From an uncultured Faecalibacterium sp. (GTDB lineage: Bacteria > Bacillota > Clostridia > Oscillospirales > Ruminococcaceae), in NCBI GenBank assembly GCA_934533135.1, contig CAKTBG010000004.1:35426-99425 (forward strand): a stretch of DNA of 64,000 nucleotides, given 5' to 3'. Positions 26,312-34,752 of the stretch are shown piece after piece. Position 1 is the stretch's first letter. Each line of letters begins with the position of its first letter. The position numbers and the translations under genes were made by a program. The notes beneath the pieces were generated by a model that did not search any database, was not told the DNA's origin, and saw only the letters and a program-made list of their open reading frames with translations.

Positions 26312-26495
26312 GTTGCCCTCTCAGTCACCTTCGGTGACAGCCATCCTCCCTTTGTCGCTCACGCGACATCTCCCTCCGGCCGGAGGGAGTCTTTCCCAGA
26401 GTGGGAGCCCTTGGCAGAGAGAATTTGCTTTTCGTGGATTGCCAAGGCCTCTCCTACAAGGAGAGGTGGCAATGCGCAGCATTGACGGAGAGGTT
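26312..26495. repeat. Family A repeat with nested 55-bp hairpin insert
   Basis: Left arm CCCTCTCAGTCACCTTCGGTGACAG is interrupted by CCATCCTCCC ... GTCGCTCACGCGAC ... CTCCCTCCGGCCGGAGGGAG ... before finishing as CCCAGAGTGGGAGCC. The right-type arm GGCCTCTCCTACAAGGAGAGG ... GACGGAGAGGTTG follows. Confidence 0.8.
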
Positions 26496-26541
26496 GGACA
26501 GAGCAGATGCTTTGCGTTTATAAAAAGAAAGGGATCATTTT

Positions 26542-27375
26542 ATGTCCGATGAATCGCTGCAAATCGCGTTTGAGATCAAGACCGCCTGCGACGAGATCAG
26601 CCGCCGCCTGCTTCGCTGGCACTGGGAGAAAAAGCCGGGCAGCCACAGCCTCGACGCGCTGCTTCAGCACATGGCGCAGCGGCAGAAGGAAAGCCCCGAC
26701 TATTATGACCGCCTGCCCGATCTGAGCGGCAAGACCAGCTGGCAGCAGCTGGATACGACCCTCTGTATGCGGGTGCTGCTGGATCCCGAAAAAGAGGCTT
26801 CCCGCCCGCTGGATCTGCTGGGCGATACCCCGCATCCGGCGGCAGCGCGCCGCGCCTGCAACGCCATCCGCACGGCACGCAACGAAGCCGCCCATGCCTC
26901 GGACGCCCGCGAGGGCGCACAGGCGGCTATCCTCTTCAACGAGGCGGTGGAAAGCCTTGAAGAGGGCTATGCGGGCACGGCCTTCAAGACCGCTGAGCTG
27001 GAACAGTATTACCGGCAGGCCGAGGACTATCTGCGCCGGTGCGGTGCCGGGAAGAACACGGAGGCAAAGCCCGAACGACGCAGCACACGGGATACAGCCG
27101 ACCGCGAAAACCGCCGCGCCGGTTCCACGGGGCGGTCGGGTGCGCAGAGCCGCTCCACGAACCGGAAAAACGGTGCGGGCAGCCGCAGCACCCAGAACCG
27201 CTCGGGGAGCAAGACGAACCGGAACCCCCAGAGCACCCGGAACACGGGGCGGAAGAACCCCCGCCGCAGGAAGCGGGATGCCGGGCCGAACCGCGCCGTG
27301 GTGATCCTGCTGCTGCTCATCGCACTGGCGGGGCTGCTGGCGCGGGCCATCGGCATGGGGCTGCTGTTCCATTGA
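26542..27375 (+). CDS. HEPN-like domain protein, C-terminally membrane anchored
   Basis: 277 aa. The N-terminal helical domain (about 1-165) contains IRTARNEAAHASDAREG. Its R-N-E-A-A-H (about 113-118) fits the R-x4-H signature of HEPN domains, and the surrounding I-R-x2-RN-x2-AH pattern resembles Swt1-type HEPNs. Residues about 170-248 are a strongly basic low-complexity linker rich in Arg, Ser, Asn and Thr. A single C-terminal membrane helix (AVVILLLLIALAGLLARAIG) follows. HEPN domains are often RNases, but activity here is inference. AAAGGGATC is the ribosome site. It stands alone between repeats and a LacI-type gene. Confidence 0.65.
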   Translation: MSDESLQIAFEIKTACDEISRRLLRWHWEKKPGSHSLDALLQHMAQRQKESPDYYDRLPDLSGKTSWQQLDTTLCMRVLLDPEKEASRPLDLLGDTPHPAAARRACNAIRTARNEAAHASDAREGAQAAILFNEAVESLEEGYAGTAFKTAELEQYYRQAEDYLRRCGAGKNTEAKPERRSTRDTADRENRRAGSTGRSGAQSRSTNRKNGAGSRSTQNRSGSKTNRNPQSTRNTGRKNPRRRKRDAGPNRAVVILLLLIALAGLLARAIGMGLLFH

Positions 27376-27421
27376 GCAGAGCTGCATCGGAGACATCACT
27401 CCCGAATTTTCCGGGAATCGC

Positions 27422-27450
27422 TTGCGAAAGTACTTCCGGGGCAGTATAAT
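27422..27450 (+). promoter_or_regulatory. Promoter of the LacI-type regulator
   Basis: TTGCGA (27422-27427), 17 nt, TATAAT (27445-27450). The -35 sits in CGCTTGCGAAA, a string also found at the deoB promoter. Confidence 0.8.
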
Positions 27451-27454
27451 ACAG

Positions 27455-27470
27455 TTGAAATGGATTTCAA
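27455..27470. promoter_or_regulatory. Candidate operator, palindrome just downstream of -10
   Basis: TTGAAAT-GG-ATTTCAA, a perfect 7-bp inverted repeat beginning 5 nt after the -10 hexamer, where it would cover the transcription start. A LacI-family regulator follows, so autoregulation is a natural reading. Confidence 0.5.
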
Positions 27471-27497
27471 TGGTAGAAAAAGGCAGGCGAAGAAGAG

Positions 27498-28496
27498 ATG
27501 ACCATCCACGATATCGCAAAAATGGCGGGCGTATCCAGTGCGGCGGTCAGCCGTTACCTCAACGGCGGGTCACTCAGCGCGGAAAAGCGTGTACGGATCC
27601 AGACGGTCATCGCCCAGACCGGATACCGCCCGGATACGGCGGCGCAGACCCTGCGCACCGGCAAGGTGCGGCAGATCGGCGTGGTGGCTCCCAGCCTGAA
27701 TTCCCAGTCGGTCAGCCGGGTGGCAGCGGGCATTGCCGAAGAGCTGGAGGCGGCGGATTACCTGATGCTGCTGGCCAACTCCGACGGTGACGAAGCCAAG
27801 GAGCTGCGCTATCTGGATGCGCTGGAGCGCAATCACACCGCTGGGATCATCCTGATGGGAACGGTCTGGACCCCCGCGCTTGCCAAGGCGGTCGCAGCCT
27901 GTGACGTGCCGGTGGTGGTCACGGGGCAGAAATTCCCCGAGATCCCCTGCGTCTGCAACGACGACCGCGCGGCAGCCCGGGAGCTGGCGCAGCGGATGCT
28001 GGTGCGCGGCCGGAAAAAGCTGGTCTACCTCGGCGGCCCCGAACGGGATGCCGCCACCGGTTCGGAGCGGCTGCAGGGCGTGCAGGATGCGCTGAACGCT
28101 GCCGGGCTGGACGGCGAACACCTGACGTGGATCTGCTGCAACGCCTTTACCTACGAGGAAGGTGCCCGCTGTATGAAGGAGCTTCTGGCCGTCTGCCCGG
28201 AGCTGGATGGGGTGGTCTGTGTCACCGATATGGTGGCTCTGGGCGCGTTGACAGTGCTGAAAGCCGCCGGACGGATCGTCGGCGGGGATGTGAGTCTGGC
28301 CGGCATCGGCGACAACTGGGCGGACGTGGTGGCGGAACCAGCCCTGACGACGGTGCATTTCTATCAGGATCGGATCGGCGTGGAAGCGGCGCGGATGCTG
28401 CTGGAAATGATCCGCGAGAGCAAAACGGAAACCACGGAACGCCCGCTGCGTCAGCTGACGCTGGGCTATACGGTGGTCGAGCGCGGCTCGATCTGA
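27498..28496 (+). CDS. LacI family transcriptional regulator
   Basis: 332 aa. Helix-turn-helix and hinge at 1-60: MTIHDIAKMAGVSSAAVSRY and LNGGSLSAEKR, with the YRPDTAAQTLRTGK hinge. A periplasmic-binding-protein-like effector domain follows (IGVVAPSLNSQSVSRV, TAGIILMGTVW, CVCNDDRAAARELA, CVTDMVALGALTVL). The ligand cannot be told; no sugar transporter lies next to it. A palindromic candidate operator overlaps its promoter. Forms a likely operon with the HAD gene 28 nt downstream. Confidence 0.92.
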   Translation: MTIHDIAKMAGVSSAAVSRYLNGGSLSAEKRVRIQTVIAQTGYRPDTAAQTLRTGKVRQIGVVAPSLNSQSVSRVAAGIAEELEAADYLMLLANSDGDEAKELRYLDALERNHTAGIILMGTVWTPALAKAVAACDVPVVVTGQKFPEIPCVCNDDRAAARELAQRMLVRGRKKLVYLGGPERDAATGSERLQGVQDALNAAGLDGEHLTWICCNAFTYEEGARCMKELLAVCPELDGVVCVTDMVALGALTVLKAAGRIVGGDVSLAGIGDNWADVVAEPALTTVHFYQDRIGVEAARMLLEMIRESKTETTERPLRQLTLGYTVVERGSI

Positions 28497-28524
28497 AGTA
28501 AACGGAGCAAATAGGGAAAAAGAA

Positions 28525-29364
28525 ATGGAGAAAAAACTGGTTTTTCTGGACATCGATGGTACGCTGCTGCCGCCGGGCGAGATGCAGGTGCCGCAGAGTG
28601 CCCTTGCTGCCCTGCACAAGGCACGCGCCAACGGGCACAAGCTGTTCCTCTGCACCGGACGCAACCTTGGGATGACCCGGCCGCTGCTCCGGCACGGTTT
28701 TGATGGGTACATCTGCAGCGCGGGAGGCTATGTGGCCTGCGGGGAGGAAGTGCTGGTGGACATCCCCATGCAGCCGGCGCAGGCGGACGGCCTGCGGAAG
28801 GTGCTGGAAGAGCACGGCATCGAATGCACCCTCGAGACCCGCGACGACACCTACGGCGGCGTAAAGATGATCGAGCGATTCGCCTCCCATCTGCCCAGCG
28901 ACGGTACCCTGAACAGCGAGGCCGAACGCTGGAAGAGGATGATGGAATTCGGCATGACCATCCGCCCCATCGAGGAATACAACGGCGACCCGGTGTATAA
29001 GATCGTCTACATCGCAGGCCGTATGGAGGATCTGACCGAGGCCAAACGGCAGTACGCGGATCAGTTCGTGTTCTGCGAGAACAATGTGAATCCCCGCGCC
29101 GGGGTGGTAAACGGCGAACTCATCAACCGCAAGTTCAACAAAGGCACCGGCATCAAGGCCATCTGCGCCCATCTGGGCGTGCCGCTCCGCGACACCATCG
29201 GCTTTGGCGACAGCGACAACGACCTGCAGATGACCGATGTGGTCGGCATCAGCTATTGCATGGCCAACGGCTCCGAGAATTTGAAAAAGCTCTGTGACCG
29301 CATCTGCCCTTCCGTGCGGGAGGACGGCATTGCCAAGGCGTTTGAAGAGCTGGGGCTTGTCTGA
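28525..29364 (+). CDS. HAD-superfamily phosphatase, Cof type
   Basis: 279 aa. Motif I LDIDGTLLPP (Asp 9, Asp 11), motif II CTGRN, motif III lysine in the NRKFNKGTGIKAI region, motif IV GFGDSDNDLQM. The type C2 cap in the middle places it in the Cof/YidA group, which dephosphorylates sugar phosphates and similar metabolites. The substrate is unknown. Probably cotranscribed with the LacI-type regulator. Confidence 0.9.
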   Translation: MEKKLVFLDIDGTLLPPGEMQVPQSALAALHKARANGHKLFLCTGRNLGMTRPLLRHGFDGYICSAGGYVACGEEVLVDIPMQPAQADGLRKVLEEHGIECTLETRDDTYGGVKMIERFASHLPSDGTLNSEAERWKRMMEFGMTIRPIEEYNGDPVYKIVYIAGRMEDLTEAKRQYADQFVFCENNVNPRAGVVNGELINRKFNKGTGIKAICAHLGVPLRDTIGFGDSDNDLQMTDVVGISYCMANGSENLKKLCDRICPSVREDGIAKAFEELGLV

Positions 29365-29365
29365 G

Positions 29366-29414
29366 ATGCCCTCTCAGTCTGCTTCGCAGACAGCTCTCCC
29401 GAAGGGAGAGCCAC
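29366..29414. repeat. Family A single arm
   Basis: CCCTCTCAGTCTGCTTCGCAGACAGCTCTCCCGAAGGGAGAGCC, directly after the HAD gene stop. Confidence 0.85.
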
Positions 29415-29435
29415 TGGCGAATCGGTTCAGTCTGT

Positions 29436-29535
29436 ACCAAATTGCATAAAGCTTTTTATAACGAAAAATACCGGGCCCTGTTGTCCAGATTCACAGCTTC
29501 GATGTCGTGAATCCAGACCACAAGGCCCGGCATTT
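29436..29535 (-). repeat. Hairpin repeat family B, copy 1
   Basis: Core CCGGGCCCTGTTGTCCAGATTCAC ... GTGAATCCAGACCACAAGGCCCGG forms a ~25-bp imperfect stem. The flank reads, on the minus strand, TATTTTTCGTTATAAAAAGC. It closely matches copy 2 near 34610 in the opposite orientation. Confidence 0.75.
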
Positions 29536-29568
29536 ATTGTTTATGGTATCCTGCTGCCCGGCTTGCCA

Positions 29569-29669
29569 AGGGCTCTCCCTTTGAAAGACTCCCTCCGGCC
29601 GGAGGGAGATGTCGCAAAGCGACCGAGGGAGGACAAGCTGGCGAGCGGCAGCGAGACGGAGAGGGCTTA
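29569..29669. repeat. Family A right-type arm with nested hairpin insert
   Basis: CCAAGGGCTCTCCCTTTGAAAGACTCCCTCCGGCCGGAGGGAGATGTCGC ... GGAGAGGGC: the 55-bp insert seen near 26342, here in reverse orientation, inside an arm. Confidence 0.8.
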
Positions 29670-30119
29670 GTAGTGCAGCTGATCCGCAGTCAGTGCTTCC
29701 AGCACCGGCAGCATGGCGGCGGCTTCGGCCTTGGCTGCGGGCAGATCCATGTCGCGGTAATTGCCGCACTCGACCTCGCTGGCACCGGGCACATCACCCG
29801 CAAAGGCGGCTATAAAGCGGAAGCTCTCTACCGTCAGAGCCAGAGCTTCGGCGGGGGTCAGGCCGCGGGTCAGCAGATAGAACCCGGTGCGGCAGCCCAT
29901 CGGCCCGACGTAGATCACGCCGTCCTTGTAGGAGCTGTTCCGGGCGTAGGTCGCAAACAGGTGTTCCAGCGTGTGGGCAGCACCGGTAGAGAGGTAATCG
30001 CCCTGATTGGGCTTCTTCATCCGGATATCCCAAGTCAGCACATCGCCGTCCTGACGGCTCAGATACATCCCCCGCTGGAGCTTGGTGTGATCGACGCAGA
30101 AACTGGCAATGCGTTCCAT
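29667..30119 (-). CDS. luxS: S-ribosylhomocysteine lyase (autoinducer-2 synthase)
   Basis: 150 aa. Metal site HTLEH (49-53) and Cys118 in VECGNYRD; VGPMGCRTGFYL carries the catalytic Cys. It converts S-ribosylhomocysteine to homocysteine and DPD, the AI-2 precursor. The ATG at 30119 follows GAGGTGA; a GTG three codons upstream overlaps that site. It sits 24 nt after pyk, so it is probably expressed from the pyk promoter. Confidence 0.96.
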   Translation of the reverse strand: MERIASFCVDHTKLQRGMYLSRQDGDVLTWDIRMKKPNQGDYLSTGAAHTLEHLFATYARNSSYKDGVIYVGPMGCRTGFYLLTRGLTPAEALALTVESFRFIAAFAGDVPGASEVECGNYRDMDLPAAKAEAAAMLPVLEALTADQLHY

Positions 30120-30143
30120 TCCGTTCACCTCGTGCGGGCCGGA

Positions 30144-31904
30144 TCAGGCCTGCAGACGCTGGACACTGCCGTGTGCGCAGTCCACAGCGACCATCAGGCC
30201 GTCGCGGATGTGGGAGGTGGCACCGGCGGCACCCACGATGGTGGGCTTGAGCAGAGCCTTGCCTGCGATGGCGGCGTGGCTGTTCAGACCCGGCTCCTCA
30301 ACGACCAGAGCGGCCGCGTCGCGGACGTAGCTCAGCATCTCGTTGGTGGTGGAGGGCACGACCAGAACCATGCCGGGCTTGAACTTGGCACGGATCTCCT
30401 CAAGGGTGTGGCAGACACAGGCCTTGCCGGTGGCGTTGGACAGCGTCGAACCCTCCGGGCCGATGCCGACGCCGCTGGACAGGCAGTTGCCGATCATGTG
30501 GATCTTGATCATGTTGGTGGTACCGGAGACCCCCACGGGGACACCGGCGGTGACAACGGCCAGCTCGCCGTCGTGCAGGTAGCCGTTGGCCTTGGCCAGT
30601 GCGGTGGACTTCTCGATCAGCTCATCGGTGCTGTGCGCCAGCTCCATCATCAGCGGCGTGATGCCCCAGGAGAGAGCCAGCTGACGCTGCACCTGCTCGT
30701 TCATGACGCAGGCGATGATGGGCGGCTCCGGGCGGTACTTGCTCAGCAGGCGGGCGGTGGTGCCGGACTCGGACACGGTGACGATGGCCGAGGCATTGAC
30801 ATCGGCAGCGGTCAGGCAGGCTGCGTGGGCAGTGGCGTCGCTGACGCTGATCTTGCCGGTGACGGAGGTCTGGGTCAGGCGGCGGTCGATATAATGCGGC
30901 TCCTTCTCGGTGCGCTCCGCGATGGCGGACATGGTCTGGAGAGCCTCCACCGGGTAATCACCGGCAGCGGTCTCGCCGGAAAGCATGATGGCAGAGGTGC
31001 CGTCGTAGATGGCGTTGGCCACGTCGGAGATCTCGGCACGGGTCGGGCGGGGGTTGACGATCATGCTGTCCAGCATCTGGGTTGCCGTCACGATGGGCTT
31101 GCCGAAGGAGAAGGAGCGGTCGATGACGCTCTTCTGGATGCCGGGCAGCTCGGTGAAGTCGATCTCGACGCCCAGATCGCCGCGGGCGACCATGACGGCG
31201 TCGGCGGCGGCGAGGATGCTGTCGATGTTGTCCACACCCTCCCGGTTCTCGATCTTGGCGATGATCCGGATCTTGGAGTCGTACTCGTTGAGCAGGTTGC
31301 GGATGTCGTACACGTCCTGTGCGCAGCGCACAAAGGAAGCGGCGATGAAGTCAAAGCCCTGCTCCACGCCGAAGATGATGTCCTCACGATCCTTCTGGCT
31401 CAGGTACGGCATGGACAGATGGACGCCGGGCACGTTGACGCCCTTCTTGGTCTTGATCTTGCCGTTGTTCAGCACTTCGCAGACGATGTCGGTGTCGCTG
31501 ACAGACAGGATGCGCAGCTTGATCAGGCCGTCGTCCAGCATGATGGTGCCGCCCTCGGCGACATCCTGCGGCAGATCTTTATAGGTGATGGAGCAGATTT
31601 CCTTGGTGCCCTCGACCTCACGGGTGGTCAGGGTGAACTTCTGGCCGGCTTCCAGCATCTCGACGCCATTTTTGAACTCCTTCAGGCGGATCTCGGGGCC
31701 TTTGGTGTCCAGCAGGGCAGCGACCGGCTTGCCCAGCTCGGCGCGGATGGCCTTCAGGTTGTCCAGACGGCCCTTGTGCTCCTCGTGGGAGCCGTGGGAA
31801 AAGTTGAAACGGGCCACGTTCATGCCGTTGGCAACCAGCGCACGCAGGACGCCGTCCTTATCGGTAGAAGGGCCAAGGGTGCAGATGATTTTCGTTTTTC
31901 TCAT
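30144..31904 (-). CDS. pyk: Pyruvate kinase with C-terminal PEP-utiliser domain
   Basis: 586 aa, about 110 longer than the E. coli enzymes. Standard core: MRKTKIICTLGPSTD, ARFNFSHGSHEEH, DTKGPEIR, KIENREGVDNID, and MVARGDLGVEI. The extra C-terminal domain contains VEEPGLNSHAAIAGKALLKP, the phosphohistidine-type domain typical of Bacillus/Clostridium pyruvate kinases. ATG at 31904 with GGAGGT 9 nt upstream. Last step of glycolysis, paired with luxS. Confidence 0.96.
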   Translation of the reverse strand: MRKTKIICTLGPSTDKDGVLRALVANGMNVARFNFSHGSHEEHKGRLDNLKAIRAELGKPVAALLDTKGPEIRLKEFKNGVEMLEAGQKFTLTTREVEGTKEICSITYKDLPQDVAEGGTIMLDDGLIKLRILSVSDTDIVCEVLNNGKIKTKKGVNVPGVHLSMPYLSQKDREDIIFGVEQGFDFIAASFVRCAQDVYDIRNLLNEYDSKIRIIAKIENREGVDNIDSILAAADAVMVARGDLGVEIDFTELPGIQKSVIDRSFSFGKPIVTATQMLDSMIVNPRPTRAEISDVANAIYDGTSAIMLSGETAAGDYPVEALQTMSAIAERTEKEPHYIDRRLTQTSVTGKISVSDATAHAACLTAADVNASAIVTVSESGTTARLLSKYRPEPPIIACVMNEQVQRQLALSWGITPLMMELAHSTDELIEKSTALAKANGYLHDGELAVVTAGVPVGVSGTTNMIKIHMIGNCLSSGVGIGPEGSTLSNATGKACVCHTLEEIRAKFKPGMVLVVPSTTNEMLSYVRDAAALVVEEPGLNSHAAIAGKALLKPTIVGAAGATSHIRDGLMVAVDCAHGSVQRLQA

Positions 31905-32046
31905 ACAATATACCTCCAACATCTCTCTTACTCTATCTTGGCACAGCGGGGTGTTTTGTCTGCCCGCCGTCTCTGCCGGAGCCGTTCAGGGCGGTTCCGG
32001 CAGGGGATAACTTCAATATGGTCATTTGAAAACCATACCACCTTAT

Positions 32047-32075
32047 ATTATAACCTCTTGGATACAATAGAGCAA
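32047..32075 (-). promoter_or_regulatory. Promoter of pyk-luxS
   Basis: Minus-strand TTGCTC (32070-32075), 17 nt, TATAAT (32047-32052). The leader of about 140 nt contains GCCGGAACCGCCCTGAACGG, which can pair with the following CTCCGGC. Confidence 0.6.
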
Positions 32076-32134
32076 GTGAAATCTTTGCAAAGAACCATTA
32101 AAGATTTGATAAGAGAGGGTCTGCCACAAACCGC

Positions 32135-32163
32135 TTGCGAAAATGCACGCGCTCGCATATAAT
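32135..32163 (+). promoter_or_regulatory. Promoter of deoB
   Basis: TTGCGA (32135-32140), 17 nt, TATAAT (32158-32163). Confidence 0.8.
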
Positions 32164-32249
32164 AGAGACAAATAAAAGGCTCCCCTCTCCGGGAGGACGC
32201 GGTGTACCGGGCTTCCGGCGGGGGAGACGGGAAACGGAGAAAAAAGAAT

Positions 32250-33428
32250 ATGGAAAAACGTGTTTTTCTGATCGTTCTGGACAGTTTCGGCATCGGCGCA
32301 GAGCCGGACGCCGCCGCCTTTGGCGACGAGGGCACCAACACACTGGGTGCCATTGCCCAGCATCCCAATTTCCACTGCCCCAACCTGCAGAAGCTGGGAA
32401 TGTTCAACATTGACGGCGTGACCGCCGGTGAAAAATGCAGCGCACCCATCGGCGCATTTGCCCGCCTGCAGGAGCAGAGCATGGGCAAGGACACCACGAT
32501 CGGCCACTGGGAGATCGCCGGTGTGGTCAGCCCGAAGCCGCTGCCGACCTTCCCCAACGGCTTCCCGGACGCCCTCATCCGCGAATTTGCGGAAAAGACC
32601 GGCCACAAGGTTCTCTGCAACAAGCCCTACTCCGGCACGCAGGTGCTCAAGGACTACGGCGAGCAGGCCATGCAGGAGAATGCCCTCATCGTTTACACCA
32701 GCGCGGACAGCGTTTTTCAGGTGGCGGCCAACGAGGAGCTGGTGCCCGTGCAGGAGCTGTACCGCTACTGTGAGATCGCCCGTGCGATGCTGAAAGGCGA
32801 GTACGGCGTGGGCCGTGTCATTGCCCGCCCCTTCCTCGGCCACAGTGCAGACACCTTCTACCGCACCACCAACCGGCATGACCTGAGCCTCAAGCCGCCC
32901 CGCAAGACCATGCTCGACCTGCTGAAGGACGCTGACAGGGATGTGATCGCCGTCGGCAAGATCTTCGACATCTTCGACGGCGAGGGTGTGACCGAAAAGA
33001 TCAAGACCACCGGCAACACCAACGGCATCGCCTTCACCAAAGCCCTGCAGACCCGGGATTTCGAGGGTCTGGCGTTCGTGAATCTCGTGGATTTTGATAT
33101 GCTGTACGGCCACCGCCGCGATGTGGCGGGCTATGCGGCCGCTGCCACCGAGTTCGACCGCTTCCTTGCCGACTTCATCCCCGGGATGCGGGAGGGCGAC
33201 CTGCTGATGATCACGGCGGATCACGGCTGCGACCCGTCCTACACCAAGACCACCGACCATACCCGCGAGTATGTGCCCTACCTCGTCTGCGGCAAGGGCG
33301 TCAAGCCGGGCGTGGATCTGGGCACCAAGCTCTGCTTCGGCACCATCGCGCAGACCATCTGCGCCTATCTGGGCGTGGATGCCTCCAGTCTGGATGGGCA
33401 GAGCGTGCTGGGCGACATCCTGCAGTAA
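32250..33428 (+). CDS. deoB: Phosphopentomutase
   Basis: 392 aa alkaline-phosphatase-superfamily enzyme moving phosphate between C1 and C5 of (deoxy)ribose. MEKRVFLIVLDSFGIGAEPD with the metal Asp, the phosphothreonine-loop region GKDTTIGHWEIAGV, and ITADHGCDPSY and DHTREYVPY metal ligands. ATG at 32250 with GGAGAAAAAAGAAT upstream. Stands alone, with no deoC or deoD next to it. Confidence 0.96.
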   Translation: MEKRVFLIVLDSFGIGAEPDAAAFGDEGTNTLGAIAQHPNFHCPNLQKLGMFNIDGVTAGEKCSAPIGAFARLQEQSMGKDTTIGHWEIAGVVSPKPLPTFPNGFPDALIREFAEKTGHKVLCNKPYSGTQVLKDYGEQAMQENALIVYTSADSVFQVAANEELVPVQELYRYCEIARAMLKGEYGVGRVIARPFLGHSADTFYRTTNRHDLSLKPPRKTMLDLLKDADRDVIAVGKIFDIFDGEGVTEKIKTTGNTNGIAFTKALQTRDFEGLAFVNLVDFDMLYGHRRDVAGYAAAATEFDRFLADFIPGMREGDLLMITADHGCDPSYTKTTDHTREYVPYLVCGKGVKPGVDLGTKLCFGTIAQTICAYLGVDASSLDGQSVLGDILQ

Positions 33429-33458
33429 CGGTTTCGGACTTTTTTCACGATTTGTCTC

Positions 33459-33487
33459 TTGTATTCCATCCACCCGGGTGGTATCCT
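33459..33487 (+). promoter_or_regulatory. Promoter with embedded palindrome, upstream of the Ser/Ala-rich protein
   Basis: TTGTAT (33459-33464), 17 nt, TATCCT (33482-33487). The spacer ends in the perfect 12-bp palindrome CCACCCGGGTGG (33470-33481), abutting the -10: a candidate repressor site. Confidence 0.55.
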
Positions 33488-33546
33488 AGATGCATTGATG
33501 AAAAAACGGGCGAGACCCGAAGCAACACCATGCAGGAGAAACACTG

Positions 33547-34509
33547 ATGCAGAAAAAAACGATCCAACGGCTGGCCGCAGCCGGTGTTCTGAGTGTCGCG
33601 GTGGCGGCAACGCTGATCTATGCGGGAACCCGGGATCCCGGGGAGAGCCTGACCTACAACGAGCTGCTGGCTCTGGCTGGCGACGAAGAAGCGGCTGCTT
33701 CGGTGGAAGCCGAGCTGGAAGCAACCTCGAACCTCGAAGAAAACAGTGCGTTGAGCCGTCTGTTGGAAGAGATCGAGGCGGAGGACGCGTCTGAAGCTTC
33801 GGAAGAAGCAGACAGTGCCGCTTCCGAAGAAAATACCGCCGCGGAAGCGGGATCGGAGGCCAGCACCTCCTCGGAAGCAGCGGCGTCCTCCAAGAGCGAA
33901 GCTGCGGCTTCGTCGGCGTCGTCCAAAACGGCCAGCAGTGCGGTGAGCGGAGCCTCCCATTCGACCGCTGCACCGGAGCGGGATTATTCCTCGTCCAGCA
34001 GTGCGCACACCGCGTCCAGCGCGGCGCATTCGACGGCGGCAAGTGCGTCGCATTCCACGGCGGATGCACCGCACTCCACAGCTTCCAGCAAGGCCGAAAT
34101 GACCTGTGACGAGCAGCTGGCCGCGTGCATCCGGAAAATCGAAGCCCTCCAGACCCGCAGTGAGAAAGAGCTGTACGGCATCATCTACGATGCTTACGAT
34201 GAGTATATGGGGCATCCGGCGTCGGAGCGGAATCTGATGCTCAAGATCTCGGTCGTCCTTTCCAAGAGCGGCGAGCTGAACAAGGCGCAGAGTGCGTGCG
34301 ACAAGGAATTCAAGGAGATCGTCACCGAGATGCGCAAGATCCTCAAGGACAATGGACGGGATCAGACCCTCGCGGACGAGGCGGAGCGCACCTACAAGCA
34401 GAAGAAAAACGCCATGATCAAGGAGCTCACCGATCAGGCGTACAGCGGCGGCGACGGCAGCGGACAGTCTGGAAAATGGCTGGCCGAAAAAGCCGGAAAG
34501 CTGTCCTGA
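33547..34509 (+). CDS. Exported or anchored Ser/Ala/Glu-rich protein, function unknown
   Basis: 320 aa. N-terminal basic/hydrophobic segment (about 4-26) acting as signal or anchor. Residues about 45-185 are low complexity, first acidic (EAEDASEASEEAD), then Ser/Ala/His/Thr with recurring HST(A) triplets. Then a helical, charged C-terminal domain of about 130 residues with two Cys (MTCDEQLAACIRKIEALQ and AQSACDKEFKEIV). Resembles extracytoplasmic stalk-plus-domain proteins. No family recognised. Confidence 0.7.
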   Translation: MQKKTIQRLAAAGVLSVAVAATLIYAGTRDPGESLTYNELLALAGDEEAAASVEAELEATSNLEENSALSRLLEEIEAEDASEASEEADSAASEENTAAEAGSEASTSSEAAASSKSEAAASSASSKTASSAVSGASHSTAAPERDYSSSSSAHTASSAAHSTAASASHSTADAPHSTASSKAEMTCDEQLAACIRKIEALQTRSEKELYGIIYDAYDEYMGHPASERNLMLKISVVLSKSGELNKAQSACDKEFKEIVTEMRKILKDNGRDQTLADEAERTYKQKKNAMIKELTDQAYSGGDGSGQSGKWLAEKAGKLS

Positions 34510-34609
34510 AGATCCGATTCCAAACGGAACCGCCGTCACGACCCTCACAAACCGCGGCGGGTTCCTCCCGCGGCAGGCCGGTCAACGTTCTGCCTTAAAA
34601 CAAAAACAG

Positions 34610-34705
34610 CCGGGCTTTGCGGTCTGGATTCACGGCATCGAAATGTGGATCCAGGCAACAGAGCCCGGTATTTTGCGTTATGAGAAACTTTGCTCCATCC
34701 GCGTG
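34610..34705 (+). repeat. Hairpin repeat family B, copy 2
   Basis: CCGGGCTTTGCGGTCTGGATTCACG ... GTGGATCCAGGCAACAGAGCCCGG plus the flank TATTTTGCGTTATGAGAAAC and CTTTGCTCC. The first part can also act as a terminator for the preceding gene. Confidence 0.75.
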
Positions 34706-34717
34706 AACGGACCCGAT

Positions 34718-34752
34718 ATGCCAGTGGCGAGCGAAGCGAGACGGAGAGGGTC
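34718..34752. repeat. Family A half-arm
   Basis: CCAGTGGCGAGCGAAGCGAGACGGAGAGGGTC, the distal half of a right-type arm, abutting the stop codon of the minus-strand gene that follows. Confidence 0.75.
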
